NCBI GenBank assembly: GCA_022747635.1
Contig: JAKTNV010000009.1
Coordinates: forward strand, 66,742,177-66,806,176
From: Hetaerina americana
Taxonomy: Eukaryota; Arthropoda; Insecta; Odonata; Calopterygidae
DNA length: 64,000 nucleotides
Reading direction: 5' to 3'
The notes below the pieces were generated by a model, which saw only the letters and a list, made by a program, of their open reading frames with translations, did not search any database and was not told the origin of the DNA. A program made the position numbers and the translations under genes. Shown here one piece after another: positions 11,930 to 24,530 of this stretch; position 1 is the first letter of the stretch, and every line of letters begins with the position of its first letter.

Positions 11930-12092
11930 GTGTAAGCGTTTTTGCATGAATATATACCATGTTTTGTTTGTTGACTGTATAAATTTGTGGCTTTTGCATG
12001 CGGTTTTTTTTCTTAATTACGGGTGATGCCCTAACACTCCCCGCCACACGCCCTTACGGCGGCTTGCGGAGTATTTAGTATATGTAGATAAA
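11930..12092 (+). repeat. LINE 3'-end fragment, subfamily with CCGCC/GGCGG hairpin
   Basis: Contains GGTGATGCCCTAACACTCC, then CCGCC (12041-12045) and GGCGG (12058-12062), which form a 5-bp stem, followed by CTTGCGGAGTAT and TATGTAGATA. The fragment at 44.12-44.27 kb matches it over the hairpin and for roughly 80 bases upstream (ATGAATATATAC, TTTTGCATG, CTAACAC). The tail is related to those of the RT-bearing LINE copies. Confidence 0.7.
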
Positions 12093-14844
12093 AATAAAAG
12101 ATAGATTGAACTTCGAGGAACCTATTGTGCAACTTTTCAATCAAAAAGTTTCGAGGAAACGTCGTACGTTGTCGCCTTATGTAGGACGCCAATGCCTTCG
12201 GCTCGACGACAGAGTATCTGTATTCATCGTAGACATTAATGTACGCCTTATTACTCTATACATTTTGAAAGAAATGTTTCATAATAAACGTTTCCGCGTA
12301 TTCTTGGGTTTATCAATAAATGCAATTCGAAAACATTCTGCCTTTTTTTATTTCTTTTCTGCCGTTCGTTGACTACCAAGAGTGCATCAGGCGTCGAAAA
12401 TGTCAGACATCAATCCAAAGCAAGCATATCGTGCAGAAGCGTCGCGAAGGAGTGAAAGGGGGGGGGGAACAGAGGCGAAGGCAGAGTGATGTCAGAGCAA
12501 GGGCGTCCGCCGTAGCGTGACGACGCGGGAGGAGGGTGGCTAAAAATGCCCAAAAAGGGTTGACCCCTATTACAAACGAAGCCTTTCGCTAAACTTCAGA
12601 CGTACGTTGGATATGAATGTACTGTAAAAGCGATGACCCGATAAGGAAATGATAATAGTTTTAGAACAATGTAAGCGAAAGAAGGGTAAGGTTTATGTTA
12701 AGACAATTTTAGCTTTTTATTTCAGATGATCAGGAGCGAAAACAATGAGCATTGCAGGTTTCTCACGATGAGAGTGTTTTTTTTCAAATAGGAAATACTT
12801 GTGTTCCATCATGTATTTGCTTGATTACTCAAGTTGGTCTTCATTAAGTAAAACTGGAAGAGATATGGCAATAGCTGTATTGAACAGAATTTTACAAACG
12901 GCACGATTAACTCCACTTTGGAGGCGTGGTGCAGTTTCGCTCTTCAGTGACAAGAATGAAGAGATAAATTGGCTTTACAGCGGACGAGATAAAAATACCT
13001 GATATAAAACTATATTCTACGCACCCAACAGGATCCATTGTGTCAATATTTTACCGGAAATACTGGACTTAGTTCCTCAGTAGTTTCCATAACTTTCATT
13101 ATTCTAGGAAATTCAAAATTATGACCACTTCCTTAATAGAACATACGTCCATCCACAATATTTATTTCATTTCGTGTCCTAGTACGAAAGAAATGAAACC
13201 GTACTCGAAATGTATATCTCAGCGTCGTGTCGCATACTCATCCCAGATGACTCAGTGCCAGCGTGCCTCCTTCACGAAGCGCACAGCCGTGCTAATAGAT
13301 GGGATGGTGACGCAGAATGCGTTATGTAAGAACCACACACGCGATTATTACCACCCCGCAAAAGCGTTTCGAAATGAAAATACCTAGAGGGAAACGTTCA
13401 CAATGGGATCAGACAACTTAGCCGTAGACATAAAATATCGCGTCGTCGCGGAACACTAGCGACGCCTCTCGCTGAATGTTCCAATTATCGCAATAAATCT
13501 TCCATTAAGCGGGAATGAAGAATATGGCAACCCGGAAATTCAAAAGTCAAGGCTTTATCGAAGGAACTCAAACGTCTGTATTATGAACGATCGGGGCCTT
13601 AGGAAGGGATAATTTCAATCTTTACGGGTTCATTCGTAGGCCCATCAATCGAAGAAACGAGCAGGGACAACCGGATGAAGACCATCTATGATAGCTAATT
13701 GAATGTGAATACATTCTGACGCTTGAAAAACCTTAAGGGCAAAAAGATAACAAAAAAATCATTGCATCAGATTTTCTTCTTCGCATATAGTCTTCTCGAT
13801 TAAGAAACTGAACGTTTAAACAGTCGAGTATTAGGCGATCTATTTCAGGTTGGTCTGATACAATTTACTGGTAATCACAAACACACCGAGGTCAATGTGT
13901 TAAACATAGCAATGAGTGTGCGATAATTCCACGCATGAGAGACTGATTTCTAAATTATCAAAAGGGAACTTATTTATTTTGATTCAATGTCCCTGAGACT
14001 TTTTCAAGTCTCAGTTTTAACACTGAAAGTTTGAATTTTAAAGATCTTTACTTCTAAATTCAAATTTAATATTTCAGAATCATTGACGTTGAGCCACTTG
14101 ACACTCGATGTGACGGCAATGTAGGGAGAAAGTACGACCATGCACGCGGGAGGGTGAGCGATTGAAACGGCTAATGCCATACAAAACATTACGTGCCAGA
14201 AGATCGACCGAACAAGCGTTCCCTAGCCCATGAAATTGATTACCTTAGAATATCAAGTCTCTAAGGAACTCGCCCGTGTCTCCCAAATTGGATTTCGTCC
14301 ATGGAGGGCCGATTGAGGAAGACGGGGCAGGCACCGTGGAGCGAAACGTCGATATTTCCGAAGATATAAAGACGGTAAGGTTACGATAAACGAATGAACC
14401 GAAATGCATTTTTGCACCATTTAAGAGGATGGTGTCTTGAACAAGTAGCCACCTATCATAAAAGCGTCTTCAACAGAATAACATTACGCTACCACAGACA
14501 AGCGTGCTTGATATTTTGCCGACGTGTCAGCCAACATGACTAATAATTAAGACGTCGTAAAGAGGAGAGACGCCATGCCGCACACACACAGCCAATGGCG
14601 AACCATCTGAATAGCTACAGGAATTCCCATCTTCTCCATGGGCTCTTTATCAATAAGATGACTCGGGTAAGCGTAAAAACAGCAGTTTTACAATGTTGAA
14701 CATGTTCTAATCAGTCTCTGTTTGGAGTCATCTATATTACACCACCAAAGCAATCAATCTGACGTTTGGCTTGATGGATGAAGGAAGAGCCGACCTTGTA
14801 TAACAAAGCCTATAGAGGAGTATTGAATGCGCACATTCGCAGGG
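12093..14844. other. No recognised feature
   Basis: A run of ten G at about 12460 and scattered short frames. Nothing assignable. Confidence 0.6.
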
Positions 14845-14942
14845 ATGGGTGAGTCCCTTCCTTTCCCTGTGCCTCCTGCAGTTTCCCGGAAAGGAAAACA
14901 AGGTGCATGAAAACTAAAAATGATTGGGTGAAGCTAAGGCTG
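14845..14942 (-). repeat. SINE-B fragment
   Basis: Plus-strand words CCTTTCCCTGTGCC, GTTTCCCGGAAAGG and GGGTGAAGCTAAG match the reverse complement of the middle of SINE-B copies at 17.2 kb and 63.3 kb. The tRNA-like head is not recognisable, so this is a degraded internal piece. Confidence 0.55.
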
Positions 14943-17227
14943 ACCCTGCAGTCAGTATCAGAACGCTCCACACATAGACAAACGCATAACTATGAAAAAA
15001 TGAAAACAGGAGCTCGAGCCCGATACGCCCACTTAGGGTTCCAGTGCGTCAGCATATTTAACTGCCATCTCGCTGTTTAATTATTCATCACACCAGACCG
15101 GCAATTGTAAGAACTAAAGTCACCCGCTGTTCGAGATGCATTATGGAAATCAAATTATCAAACATCGTTTTTTAAATTTAACAAGAAAATGACACGATGA
15201 AACAGTAACTTTCAAAAGACACGCCAATAAAACCTTACGATTTGATACAGCACATTAACTCGAATAATTTAAAGACAATATAATTTCCAATCATTCCTCA
15301 CTAGTGAGGACCATCTCAGATCGGGCCGAAGCGCTGCTTCTGAATGATTATCACCTCAAGGAGGAACTAACATAAGCGGCCAGTAAGTAATTCATGAGGA
15401 CTAATATTTAATTTGACTCGCAGAATGGTTTCATTTGACTCTCGGAATGGCGCTCTGTTCTTTTAATCCCACATCGCATGAGCTTCAGGATCACACCGCC
15501 AGGGGCTCTCGCTTCGCCTCTAAGAGGATATGTTGCGCAGTACCGTTTTATCAATGCGTGTCCTGTGCCCGCTTTGCGTCAGCCCCTTAACTTGTCGTTC
15601 AGACTCTCGTGCCAAGGGTGCATTACATTAAGGACTGGAATATGTCAGTTGTCACAACGAACGGCGCGGTTCAAGTGCTTCGGAAGCACGGAAAAAAATT
15701 ATCGAAATTTGCTCCGTCTTAAAAAATTACCAACAGGGAGTAATATTTGTATCCTATCCGTTTCGTTAGCCAACTTATCGAGAATAACTTTCGGATTCTC
15801 TTTGTTGGAATGCTGCCATATGTATTTTATCAACCTCTGAATTTTCATGGATATTATAATTATAGAAAAAAACAGGGTCTTTTTGGCATTTACGCTACAG
15901 TCATTAATGATACATTAAACGAGTACCTACATGCGGGATAAGCCCAAAAATTTGGAAGACGGTCAATTTATTTAAGAAGCGGTATTAAACTGTGACTGGT
16001 AATCCAACGATGGAATTGAATCAAGTACGCACTACGCCAACATTAATTCACGAATATAATTTTGAAGTTGACTCACGACTTGACAACTATAAGAAATAAA
16101 ACTCAGGACAATATATGCGCTTGAAAGCATTTGGATTTTTAAAAATATGACAAAATTAAGTTGATACTTGCCAGGGGTAGTGAGCCTTTGGGATAACGCC
16201 AAGAACGGGTCTCGTCCTCGACTTGAACGAAAACATTACTGCCTACTCAAAAATGTTGCAGTCAGCGTATTGCCCTCGTGGCGCTACCTCGAGTTTCCCA
16301 ATGTGTGGGCGGACAGGTTCCGATTCCAATCACCACCACAGAATCTAGTTATGAATACAAATGTTTTCAAATAGCTACGCATTTAATACAGGTTATGCGA
16401 CTATGATCGACGGATATGAACGAAGGAACTAATAAAATAAGTTTCAGCATGGTAAAAGAAACCAAATTCAATTTCTATTATCAAACTCATATCATCATTA
16501 GAAGAAATAAGAATGATATCGCGGCACTTCCCAAAGAGGTTAGACTAAAATGGTATAGAAATAACTCGAATTTTCGTCTTGAAAATGAAATTGGCGGCTA
16601 ATTTCACCTTTGTCTCACGGTCTTGCGATAGACTGGGCACCCATTTATCTCCTTGCGACCGAAGAACTGGATTTAAAATTCAACGGAGTCCAGGTGACAT
16701 CGAAAGTCTGTGACCCGGGAGTCAGGTGACCTTGACGTCACGAGGTCACACACCCCGGCCCCACCTTCTGCACTGCTGAGCGCTCCCTGGAGCCTCCCGC
16801 GGAATTCCCCTCTGGAGGATTTGGCCGATTCGGCAGCGATTTTCGAATGAATGCGGCATTAACAGGGCGAATATGAAAAACCCGAGGGTGAATATTCACG
16901 GTGATGTTTGAATGGATTGTGTCATGGTATTTCAAATGTACAACCTTTGACAGGAAAATATTGATCGTGATGGAGAAATACCTCCATGGCTCACTGACAC
17001 AAATGAAAATAATTCCGCAAACACAAACTCTACTCTAATACTCACTGGGGAAACGAAATCCCCCCTAAACTGAGACAAAAGGTTAAATGTTTGAAGACAC
17101 CCTAAGGTACTAATTTCGACCAAAATTCGAAGGCCATCTGGATTCTTCGACCATTTACTTGTAAAGAATTACGTATCAAAAACCATAAACGCAGTAACCA
17201 ACCTGAAGGTCTGTTTGGTCGGTGATG
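14943..17227. other. No recognised feature; one CRE-like octamer
   Basis: Short frames only (15478-15840, 120 codons, no domain). The palindrome TGACGTCA, the consensus cAMP-response element, occurs at 16733-16740. One octamer is not evidence of regulation. Confidence 0.55.
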
Positions 17228-17458
17228 GTACGAGCAGTTCACTCGGTACAAGGCCCGACGGCGTGTGATATTCACACATCAGGGAATGGGGATCAATGCC
17301 TTTCCCTGTGCCGGTTAAGGTTTCCCAGGAAGATCTGGTACTTGAAAAAATCACACAGCTAGGGTGGCGCTGAGAATACCCGAGAAGCCAGCCTGAAAAT
17401 CGAACCCGGGTCCTACGGTAGGTAGTCCAACACATTACCCCTAAACAACCGCGTCCGT
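17228..17458 (-). repeat. SINE-B, tRNA-derived
   Basis: Read on the minus strand it begins with GACGCGGTTGTTTAGGGG, carries the pol III B-box word GGGTTCGATTTTC, and continues to the family-specific box GTGAATATCACACGCCGT. The same order (tRNA-like head, AGCTGTGTG or related, CAGATCTT, GGCACAGGG, then the GTGAAT..CAC box) occurs at 63.3 kb, and in diverged form at 20.0 kb. No target-site duplication identified. Confidence 0.75.
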
Positions 17459-18290
17459 ATGAATTACATAAAGAACACGCATAAACGGTGGGTGGTGTTC
17501 ATTAGCGGGAGCATCAGCATTTGCATGAAACCAATGGACTGGCAGCCATATTTGATTTAAAATGGCTTCTTCAGTTAACTTTGAGGACATGCACTTGGAC
17601 CAGACTCCTCCAACATTAACTCTGAAATACCATCAATATAACGACATGACAGACAAAAAAACCATTAAAATGTGATAATATAGCTTGTGAGATGGTGCTT
17701 GCGGAGCAACTCGGATCTTCTTTTCCCTGCTCTGAAAAGAGCGTCTTTGGAAGCTTTGAACGCAGGAACTTTTCAGTTTTTCACCTTCAGTGTCCCCACA
17801 GGAAACGGTGCAGTGCGGACGCGTCTCTTGAAGATACTCGCAACAAAGGGAGAGAAAGACAGAGTATTTTGTTCCACAACAAACCTCGAGGACCATATAA
17901 ACATCGACGAAATTCCGAGAAAGCCAAGAGTTTACAACAAAACAAAAATGTGCAAGAGACATGATGAAAGAAAATAATATATTGATAAAATATAAGCATA
18001 ATAAATGAATCACCGAACAATATAAATACAATTTGTCCTTCGTTTTTCAAAACTAACGACCTTTCCTTTTCTTTCAACCCTCTATGCACATCAGGAGCGT
18101 TGGAAGAAGCAGGAAGGTTACACTTGTACTTAGCAGAAAACCCCATGGTAAGATGAAATTCCGCCAGGGGAGAAGTCGACAACCGACCACACACGTTCGG
18201 AAGTAAGTGGGCACTTCATTAGAACTACGTCTGGAGAGCGCTTCTAAAAGGCAGCGAGGCATGGGCAATAACAGCAGCAGGAAAGGGAAT
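17459..18290. other. No recognised feature
   Basis: Several 90-135 codon frames overlap on both strands (17633-18194) without domain or composition support. Confidence 0.55.
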
Positions 18291-18294
18291 ACCT

Positions 18295-18640
18295 GAACCA
18301 GTACAGGCTGAATGATGTAGATCAAATGGCCTGATCAAGTAAAAGTCGAATAGGATCTACGGGAAGTAGAGGAAGAGGAAAATTCCGGTGATAAAACCAA
18401 ATAGAAGAAAGGAAATATTCACTTATCCGACACATTTTGGGATACTCCGCGTAATATGTATGGCCATGGAAAGAAAATAAACGGGGAGAACTACAGAGTA
18501 AAGTTCCGGGTGAGATAGGCGGAGCAAACAATATCAAGATGTCTAAGAGGAGAATTACGCAGGCGCGAAGAGGTTAGATGCGGGAGAAGTGAGTGGAGTG
18601 ATGGGTCAAATCGATATAAGGACTGAAGAACAGTGTTTAT
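18295..18640 (+). pseudogene. Possible decayed LINE C-terminal region
   Basis: Frame pieces on the plus strand resemble the C-terminal tail of the LINE group seen at 31.7 and 40 kb: SLIRHILGYSA (compare GHLLRH), GKINGENYRVKFRVR and AEQTISRCLRG (compare EGK..GKR.RGRPR....QI). They sit in different phases with stops between. The match is short and could be chance; it is much weaker than the other two loci. Confidence 0.35.
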
Positions 18641-20029
18641 ATGGATATTAAGGACATCGTTGGCTATGTTGACAGCCAAACCCGGGCGAGCGTAACCCAT
18701 AGAAGTAAACAGTGTTATCGCAGAAATGTTATCGCACTCAACGGTGCAATGAAGTAAAATCTCTTAATGCACTTTTTATCGCCAAGACTGACAGAGATCT
18801 CACAAATGCTGAGAGGGTGTGTGTAGTCGCCCCGCCGACGAAGCTATACACAGGTACACAGATATACACAGGTATTCCACAAGCAGGAAGAAAGCTCGCG
18901 ATTGCGTGGGCATAATAATTATTGCCGTGAAAATTAAGCAAATCATCGACAGGAACTGGAAAAATGCAAATAGTTCTTTCGGGTATATTTCCCATCGAAA
19001 CCGAGAGCATATGGGGCCTCTAATTAATTACGTAATCCCGACTTGCGTCAGGATATCCGCTACTACCTTAGGACGAAATTCGGCTGCCATACTGAGAAAC
19101 CAGGCGATCTGTCCTTCCCGCGTATATTTTTAATACATGCAATAGTCAGCGCATGGATGCTGAGCGCTTTGGTTGATCTGCTACCAGCTATTCTTTGGAA
19201 AAAAAACGATGGATGAAAATCCTCTTTCAAAATGATTGAATTCATGCTGATAGTTACATTTACCTTTAGAAGCACATCCGCCGAGTAATGAATATTCCGA
19301 GCTAGGCAGAACAGTGAGCATTGCATTAACGTGCATTGATTTTCACAGTTAATTTCCACTCCGGTCCCCCCAGCATATTAATCAATTATAAATCTAGATT
19401 TTCATATGTTTTCCCATCAGGATCCCCAGGGCCGAACATCAGTGCCCGAAACAGTACTAAAACTCGCGACAGAAGATTTAACAGATAGACTGATTGACCC
19501 GTTCGCATTATCACTCAGGTATCTCAAAAATGTCCAGCTAAAGACTCATAAAGACACTATAGGAGTAAATACGTACCAAATCCCCTCCAAAATGATTACT
19601 CACCGTAATATTCTCCGATGGGACGAATAAAAGAAAAACCACTCACCTGCAAAGAAGAAAAAAGAGACATTAGTATATTTCTCGATACATTCAAACACAC
19701 ACGAATTCATCAATAATTTTAATACACATGTAAACTCTTTGTGGTTCTTTTACAAAGTCAGCAAAAAATTTATCAGTCTTCCTCTACAGGCAATCGACAC
19801 AAATATGCGCCAATCTCATCTACCAGCAGCGGAAAGACATTACGCTTTTGAACATCGTTAAATATTATGCTTCTAATGAACGACGGATCCAGAAGAACTG
19901 TCTCCAGAATGGGTCAAAACGATGTTCCGGAGGATCTAAATACATCAAATCCCAAACGTTCCCCTAGGCACTGCCGTAGTCATTGACCAAAGGATTGGTT
20001 TTGCAAGGGAGGATGAAGTTCCCTTGAAC
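18641..20029. other. No recognised feature
   Basis: A short tandem ACACAGGTA-type repeat lies at about 18845-18875. Otherwise nothing that I can assign. Confidence 0.55.
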
Positions 20030-20226
20030 TAAGCCCTACGGCTTGTGAAATTCACGTGTACACGGTAGGTGGAACAGTGCCATCCCAGTGCCTCGCCTGC
20101 GGTTTCCCGAGCGTTCTCGAGGCCTGATAATCGGGAAGTTTGGGTTTATCCGGGCGTGTGCAGAAACATCACCTGGATCGCAACCCCACGGTCGCCAGCT
20201 GAACCACCAAGCTGACCCTCCTTCCG
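20030..20226 (-). repeat. SINE-B, diverged copy
   Basis: On the minus strand: head GGTGGTTCAGCTGGCGACC, B-box-like GGGGTTGCGATCC, and the family box GTGAATTTCACAAGCCGT near the other end. The same layout as 17.2 kb, at higher divergence. Confidence 0.65.
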
Positions 20227-20579
20227 CTAGCAGATACAATAAGGCAGAAAACGGTATTTTCTAGTAAAAAGAAGATAACATTCCATTCCTCGCAATGCCT
20301 CTGCTTCAAAAATTACTCCATATCAACTGCGATTCCCATTGAACAGAACAAAGAATACTAATGACTACTACGGAAGGAAATAAACAAATAAAATCCACAA
20401 CGGCTGCTGCCTCAGTTAAATCTTATGTAAGAATCACTGGTAATAAATAAACACCATCCATGCGATGATTTAAAACCCGATGAAAACAGTATCTGCATTA
20501 TTTCGTCTGTAGCGAGCGCGTTTGTATAGCGCATATAAAACACATGGTGGCTTGGTTTATTGGTTAAATTGGACCTTTC

Positions 20580-20760
20580 ACCGCGAAGACAAGGATCGAT
20601 AGCAGTGAAAGGGCCTTCACTCCGCCCTACCCACCTCCACTCGTCCCTCCCCCACCCCAGACACACCCCCTCCCTCCCTCCCTTCCTTCCCGCAGCCAAA
20701 CCAAACTCCCGCCCACGAACGAGGGCGCAGCTTCGGCCAAGCGGATAGCCGCGCACTAAG
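20580..20760. other. C-rich pyrimidine segment
   Basis: Plus-strand runs such as CCCTCCCCCACCCC and CCTCCCTCCC, followed by a GC-rich stretch. They produce a Pro-rich frame on one strand and a Gly-rich frame on the other. The G-rich complement could form quadruplexes. No gene. Confidence 0.55.
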
Positions 20761-23700
20761 CCCACGGGGATTGGTTGATCTTCCTCCTCCACGCCGCACG
20801 ATATATTATATAGATGTTCAGTGTCATTACGACGTAGGGACAATGGCGCTCACAGCAAAACATATTACTGCAGACCAAATATACGGAGAAAGTGAGCTTT
20901 CGGGGCCGCCACTAGAATGTGTTCGAGTCGGGATGACGATCTAGATTCTGTCGAGTAACGGAAGAGGAAACAAAAAAATATGAAAGGAAAACAAAAGTAA
21001 CGTCGCCTGCGCAACTTTCACAGATTGATTAACAAGGTGTCCGTCATGAACCTCGCAATTTTGAATATGTTGGGAGATGAATAGCCTGGTTTCCAGAGAA
21101 TGGGAACCGTTTAGTTATGGGCTTGCGAAATTTCCACGGGATTCACGCCAAGGATTTGATAAGGCAAATCGAAACTACGGTGGTATTTCAACGGAATCGT
21201 GACCGTACAAGAGTTAGGCATTTGTGAGTGTTTGCGTCCTCCTCTGTCCCACAAAGATAAACCCAGGACGCAGGCATATTATATCAGGAATTTTATATAA
21301 AAATCCAACGCAGGCATATTATATCAGGAATTTTGCACCTATTGACTCTCAGATTTACATTGCACTTTAACGAAGTGGTCTGCCATTAACATTCAATTTG
21401 CGCCGTAATGAACGGTTCTAGGAGTAAGATATTTGACGCGTGCATGCATTATCTCGGGCAGCACTCGGCGATTACAGTAATATTACAATGAAATGAAGAC
21501 TTGATGGTCACGCTTACAAGTCCCCCGCACAGACTACGACATTATTTCCGAGCGATATCATCGGTCGAACAACATTAAGCAATCGATGACTAAGAAGAGT
21601 GAAATCAATACAGATCCCATCGAATGAAGACGAGTGCATGCCGATAAGAAAATCAATAATTCCGCATTATTAGGGGAGATGGAGGCATAGCGGAGATCCG
21701 AATTACCCAAGAGAAAGGATAAAATAAGGGTTGATTTCTATTGTGGAATTACAGGGGCCCTCTAGGTTCACACCACATTAATATCCGAAATAATATAGTA
21801 TATCTAATTCAATCTACGCGTGAAGTAATATAATTTATTTAACTGCATAATTTTTGGCTCGCTTCAATGAAAATGATAACCGATCCTCTTGAAGCTCACA
21901 CTTTACTAACATAATTACAAACTTTTGCTCATAAGAAAAACCATAACCAATTATGATTTTCCAACGTGAAACTACTCATTACAGTAACACAATTATAGAA
22001 CAATGTCAATAGAGCAAATTATCAAAACGCCTTCAGAAACCTCTATGAAATGAACTTGTGCCACATGGGAGGTTTGACGTCACGCGAGATTGCTCTTATG
22101 GCGTAGTAAGTATTCGGTCCTAAAAGGCGCATCTACGACGAACACTGGAATAATTAGGGGCTGAAAATTGCATTTACTGTTTCTTCCATATATCATGATA
22201 CAATCTTATTGGAAATGAACCTACGTCGCGTCGTAGAGAATATGCCTTATTCTTTATAGAGATTCATACTTGATTTTCCAATTTCCACTATTTTCAACGT
22301 TTATTACGGAGCCACTCCTTTCATTTTATCGCCATTATTCTCCGATAACATCCATTTCCCCTGATTCCCATCTTTTTTGTTCATGCATCAACATCATATA
22401 AATTCATGTGCCAAACGAATATTTCTTCATGTTCTTTAATTTAAAATCCGAGTTGCCGGTTAACGCTACATTCCATTCGAACTAACAAATTTGCATTTCA
22501 ATTTTTCTCGCCAACTAAACGGGTAAGACAGAAAAGGCAGAGTAAGGGATTGGCATGTGAAACCACTTGAGGTGAACCTCAAACCTTTTTAAATAAATTA
22601 ATTTGTTCGGTGGCTGAAAATGCCACTTATTTATGCCACGGTTCTCCGAGGCCAAAGGGGCCCTGAACTCTTGACCGTGCCTAAGGTTGCCATTTTGACA
22701 CTAACGCGAATATATCTGTAGACATTTTAGTAGTTACCTAACACCTTTAAATAAGGAATTGATCTTTGTCACTAGTAAAACAGTAGGTAGCCTATTACAC
22801 TGCATGAGGGTCGGCATTCACCCCAAATGCACAGAGCCAAATCAGTGTAAAAATATTGTGACAAGATAAAATGTTTCCATAAAAAACGGAATGGCACTGT
22901 AGAAAAAACACGGCTCCTTCTCGTGGAGACAAAAAAAGCCGAAAATGTTTTGAATAAACACGTTGATGACAATGTAATGTGGATGAAGTGGACGCGAGTA
23001 TTTACAAAATTCGCGCAGCCTTAGAAATCTGAAATGCAACCCGACACTCACGCGTGGTTCGATGGTCGGCATCAGATAGGGGCCACCAGAAACCACAAAC
23101 CCGCGCTTGCTTGAATTGCTTCTCTTTGGCATTCCGAGAGAACACTCAAGCACACTGGGCAGGAGTCACACAGCGTTTATGACCGCGCGGGCCACCGCAA
23201 AGCTCCATTTTGACAACACAGGCAGTGGCGTTCACCCGGTCCCCGCCGGTTATAATGGTCACCATTCCCGCTTACACGAGTTAAGTGGAAGAAGGGACTG
23301 CTTAAGTCTCAATCTCGGCCATATAAAGTTTTACTGCACCCATGACGAGCCAAGAATATCTATTCCCCCTTCGTCTACCGGAACCGGCCACACTTGGGTC
23401 TATGCTCGATGATCTAGTGCTCGGGTCTATAGTGAAATTCTTGATTGATAAATGTGATACGACATCCTTTGACAAATTCGCATATAAGGGCCTTATGAGT
23501 AAAATGAGACAACAAGAGGACGACATTTCCCCGATGTCCACCGCGGGGAAAGCTGCGAGATAAACCCGCGGGCCCTCAATGCTTCTGCCTGACAACTCAA
23601 AGATGCTTGTTTCAGATAACCTTTGGTGTGCTGATGCCACACTTCTTTCCACAATTTCCGACCTTCTAAACAGCCTCTAAGCATCCTCGTATTGTGCGAG

Positions 23701-24224
23701 GAATATATAGCCTTGAATTATTTGGCAATGGCGCCCGATTCCCCAATTCCATACCTGTGATATTAGATGGGAATGATTTGAAGGAATAACAGATTGAACT
23801 AAATAATTCAACAGATCCATTCGATTTAATTTATTCCATTCGCCCAGAGGCGAATTTTCAATACTGATTCTCACCTAGACCATCAGTCAAACATTTTGAG
23901 AGAAGATCTTGGCGTTATCTTGCGTTTTGAATACGAAAACTTTCTTGAATAATACTGCTACCAGAATAATACTGTCGATTAAATGTATTTGCAGTACGCA
24001 ATTATAGGAAATTTATAAACTATTCTAGGTTGATAAAAACATTTTTCCCTAAAAAAGGACAGCATTTTTTTAAAGCATCAGAAGTATCTCACGAAGGATT
24101 CGTGCAGTCATAGTTAATTTGATGAAGAGCTGAAGATGCTATTCATGAACGAAGTTCATCAGGGCTACAGAAGATTTCTCCCCGCAGCAACAGAGAAAGA
24201 CCCAACTCATAACCCTCTGCGAAT
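20761..24224. other. No recognised feature except a short tandem duplication
   Basis: Frames at 22842-23153 and 23302-23652 (both minus) are uninformative. A CRE-like TGACGTCA occurs at 22075-22082, and a perfect short palindrome TTGAGGTGAACCTCAA near 22567. The 40-bp period duplication at 21268 is listed separately. Confidence 0.5.
21268..21334. repeat. Two-unit tandem duplication, 40-bp period
   Basis: A 27-base word beginning ACGCAGGCATATTATATC and ending GGAATTTT is present exactly twice (21268-21294 and 21308-21334). It looks like a recent local duplication. Confidence 0.9.
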
Positions 24225-24530
24225 CAAAACTGCTGCCAGCCGGGCCAACAACCCCGCGTACCCTTTCCCATGCCCTTTTGCCGCCCCGGCACCAGAGAGG
24301 TCTCCCCTCCCCTCTCAGCCCCCAACCCCGGTCTCAGCCTACGGGAATCCCTTTCACTTTCACCCCTTGACAGCCGATCCGCGCAAACCGACAACCCCCC
24401 CGGCGGCCCTAGCGCGCCCGCCCACTCCCCCGCGACACCCTCACCACTGAACAACCGGCCTTCACCATAGCAACGGAACCGCGCCCTTGTCTTCCTCCTG
24501 GTTTCCCTTTCCCCGCCCGGATACACACAC
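24225..24530. other. GC-rich, C-biased island
   Basis: Dense C runs and several CpG on the plus strand, with overlapping Pro-rich (plus) and Gly/Arg-rich (minus) frames. I read the frames as composition artefacts. Confidence 0.5.

Noticed and set aside
14312..14350. Hammerhead-like words TTGAGGA and CGAAACGTC
   Set aside because: The intervening ACGG/CCGT stem does not join the core words directly and no stem I is visible. No other PLE sequence lies nearby. The 9-mer CGAAACGTC also occurs at 8712 and 30140 without any core.
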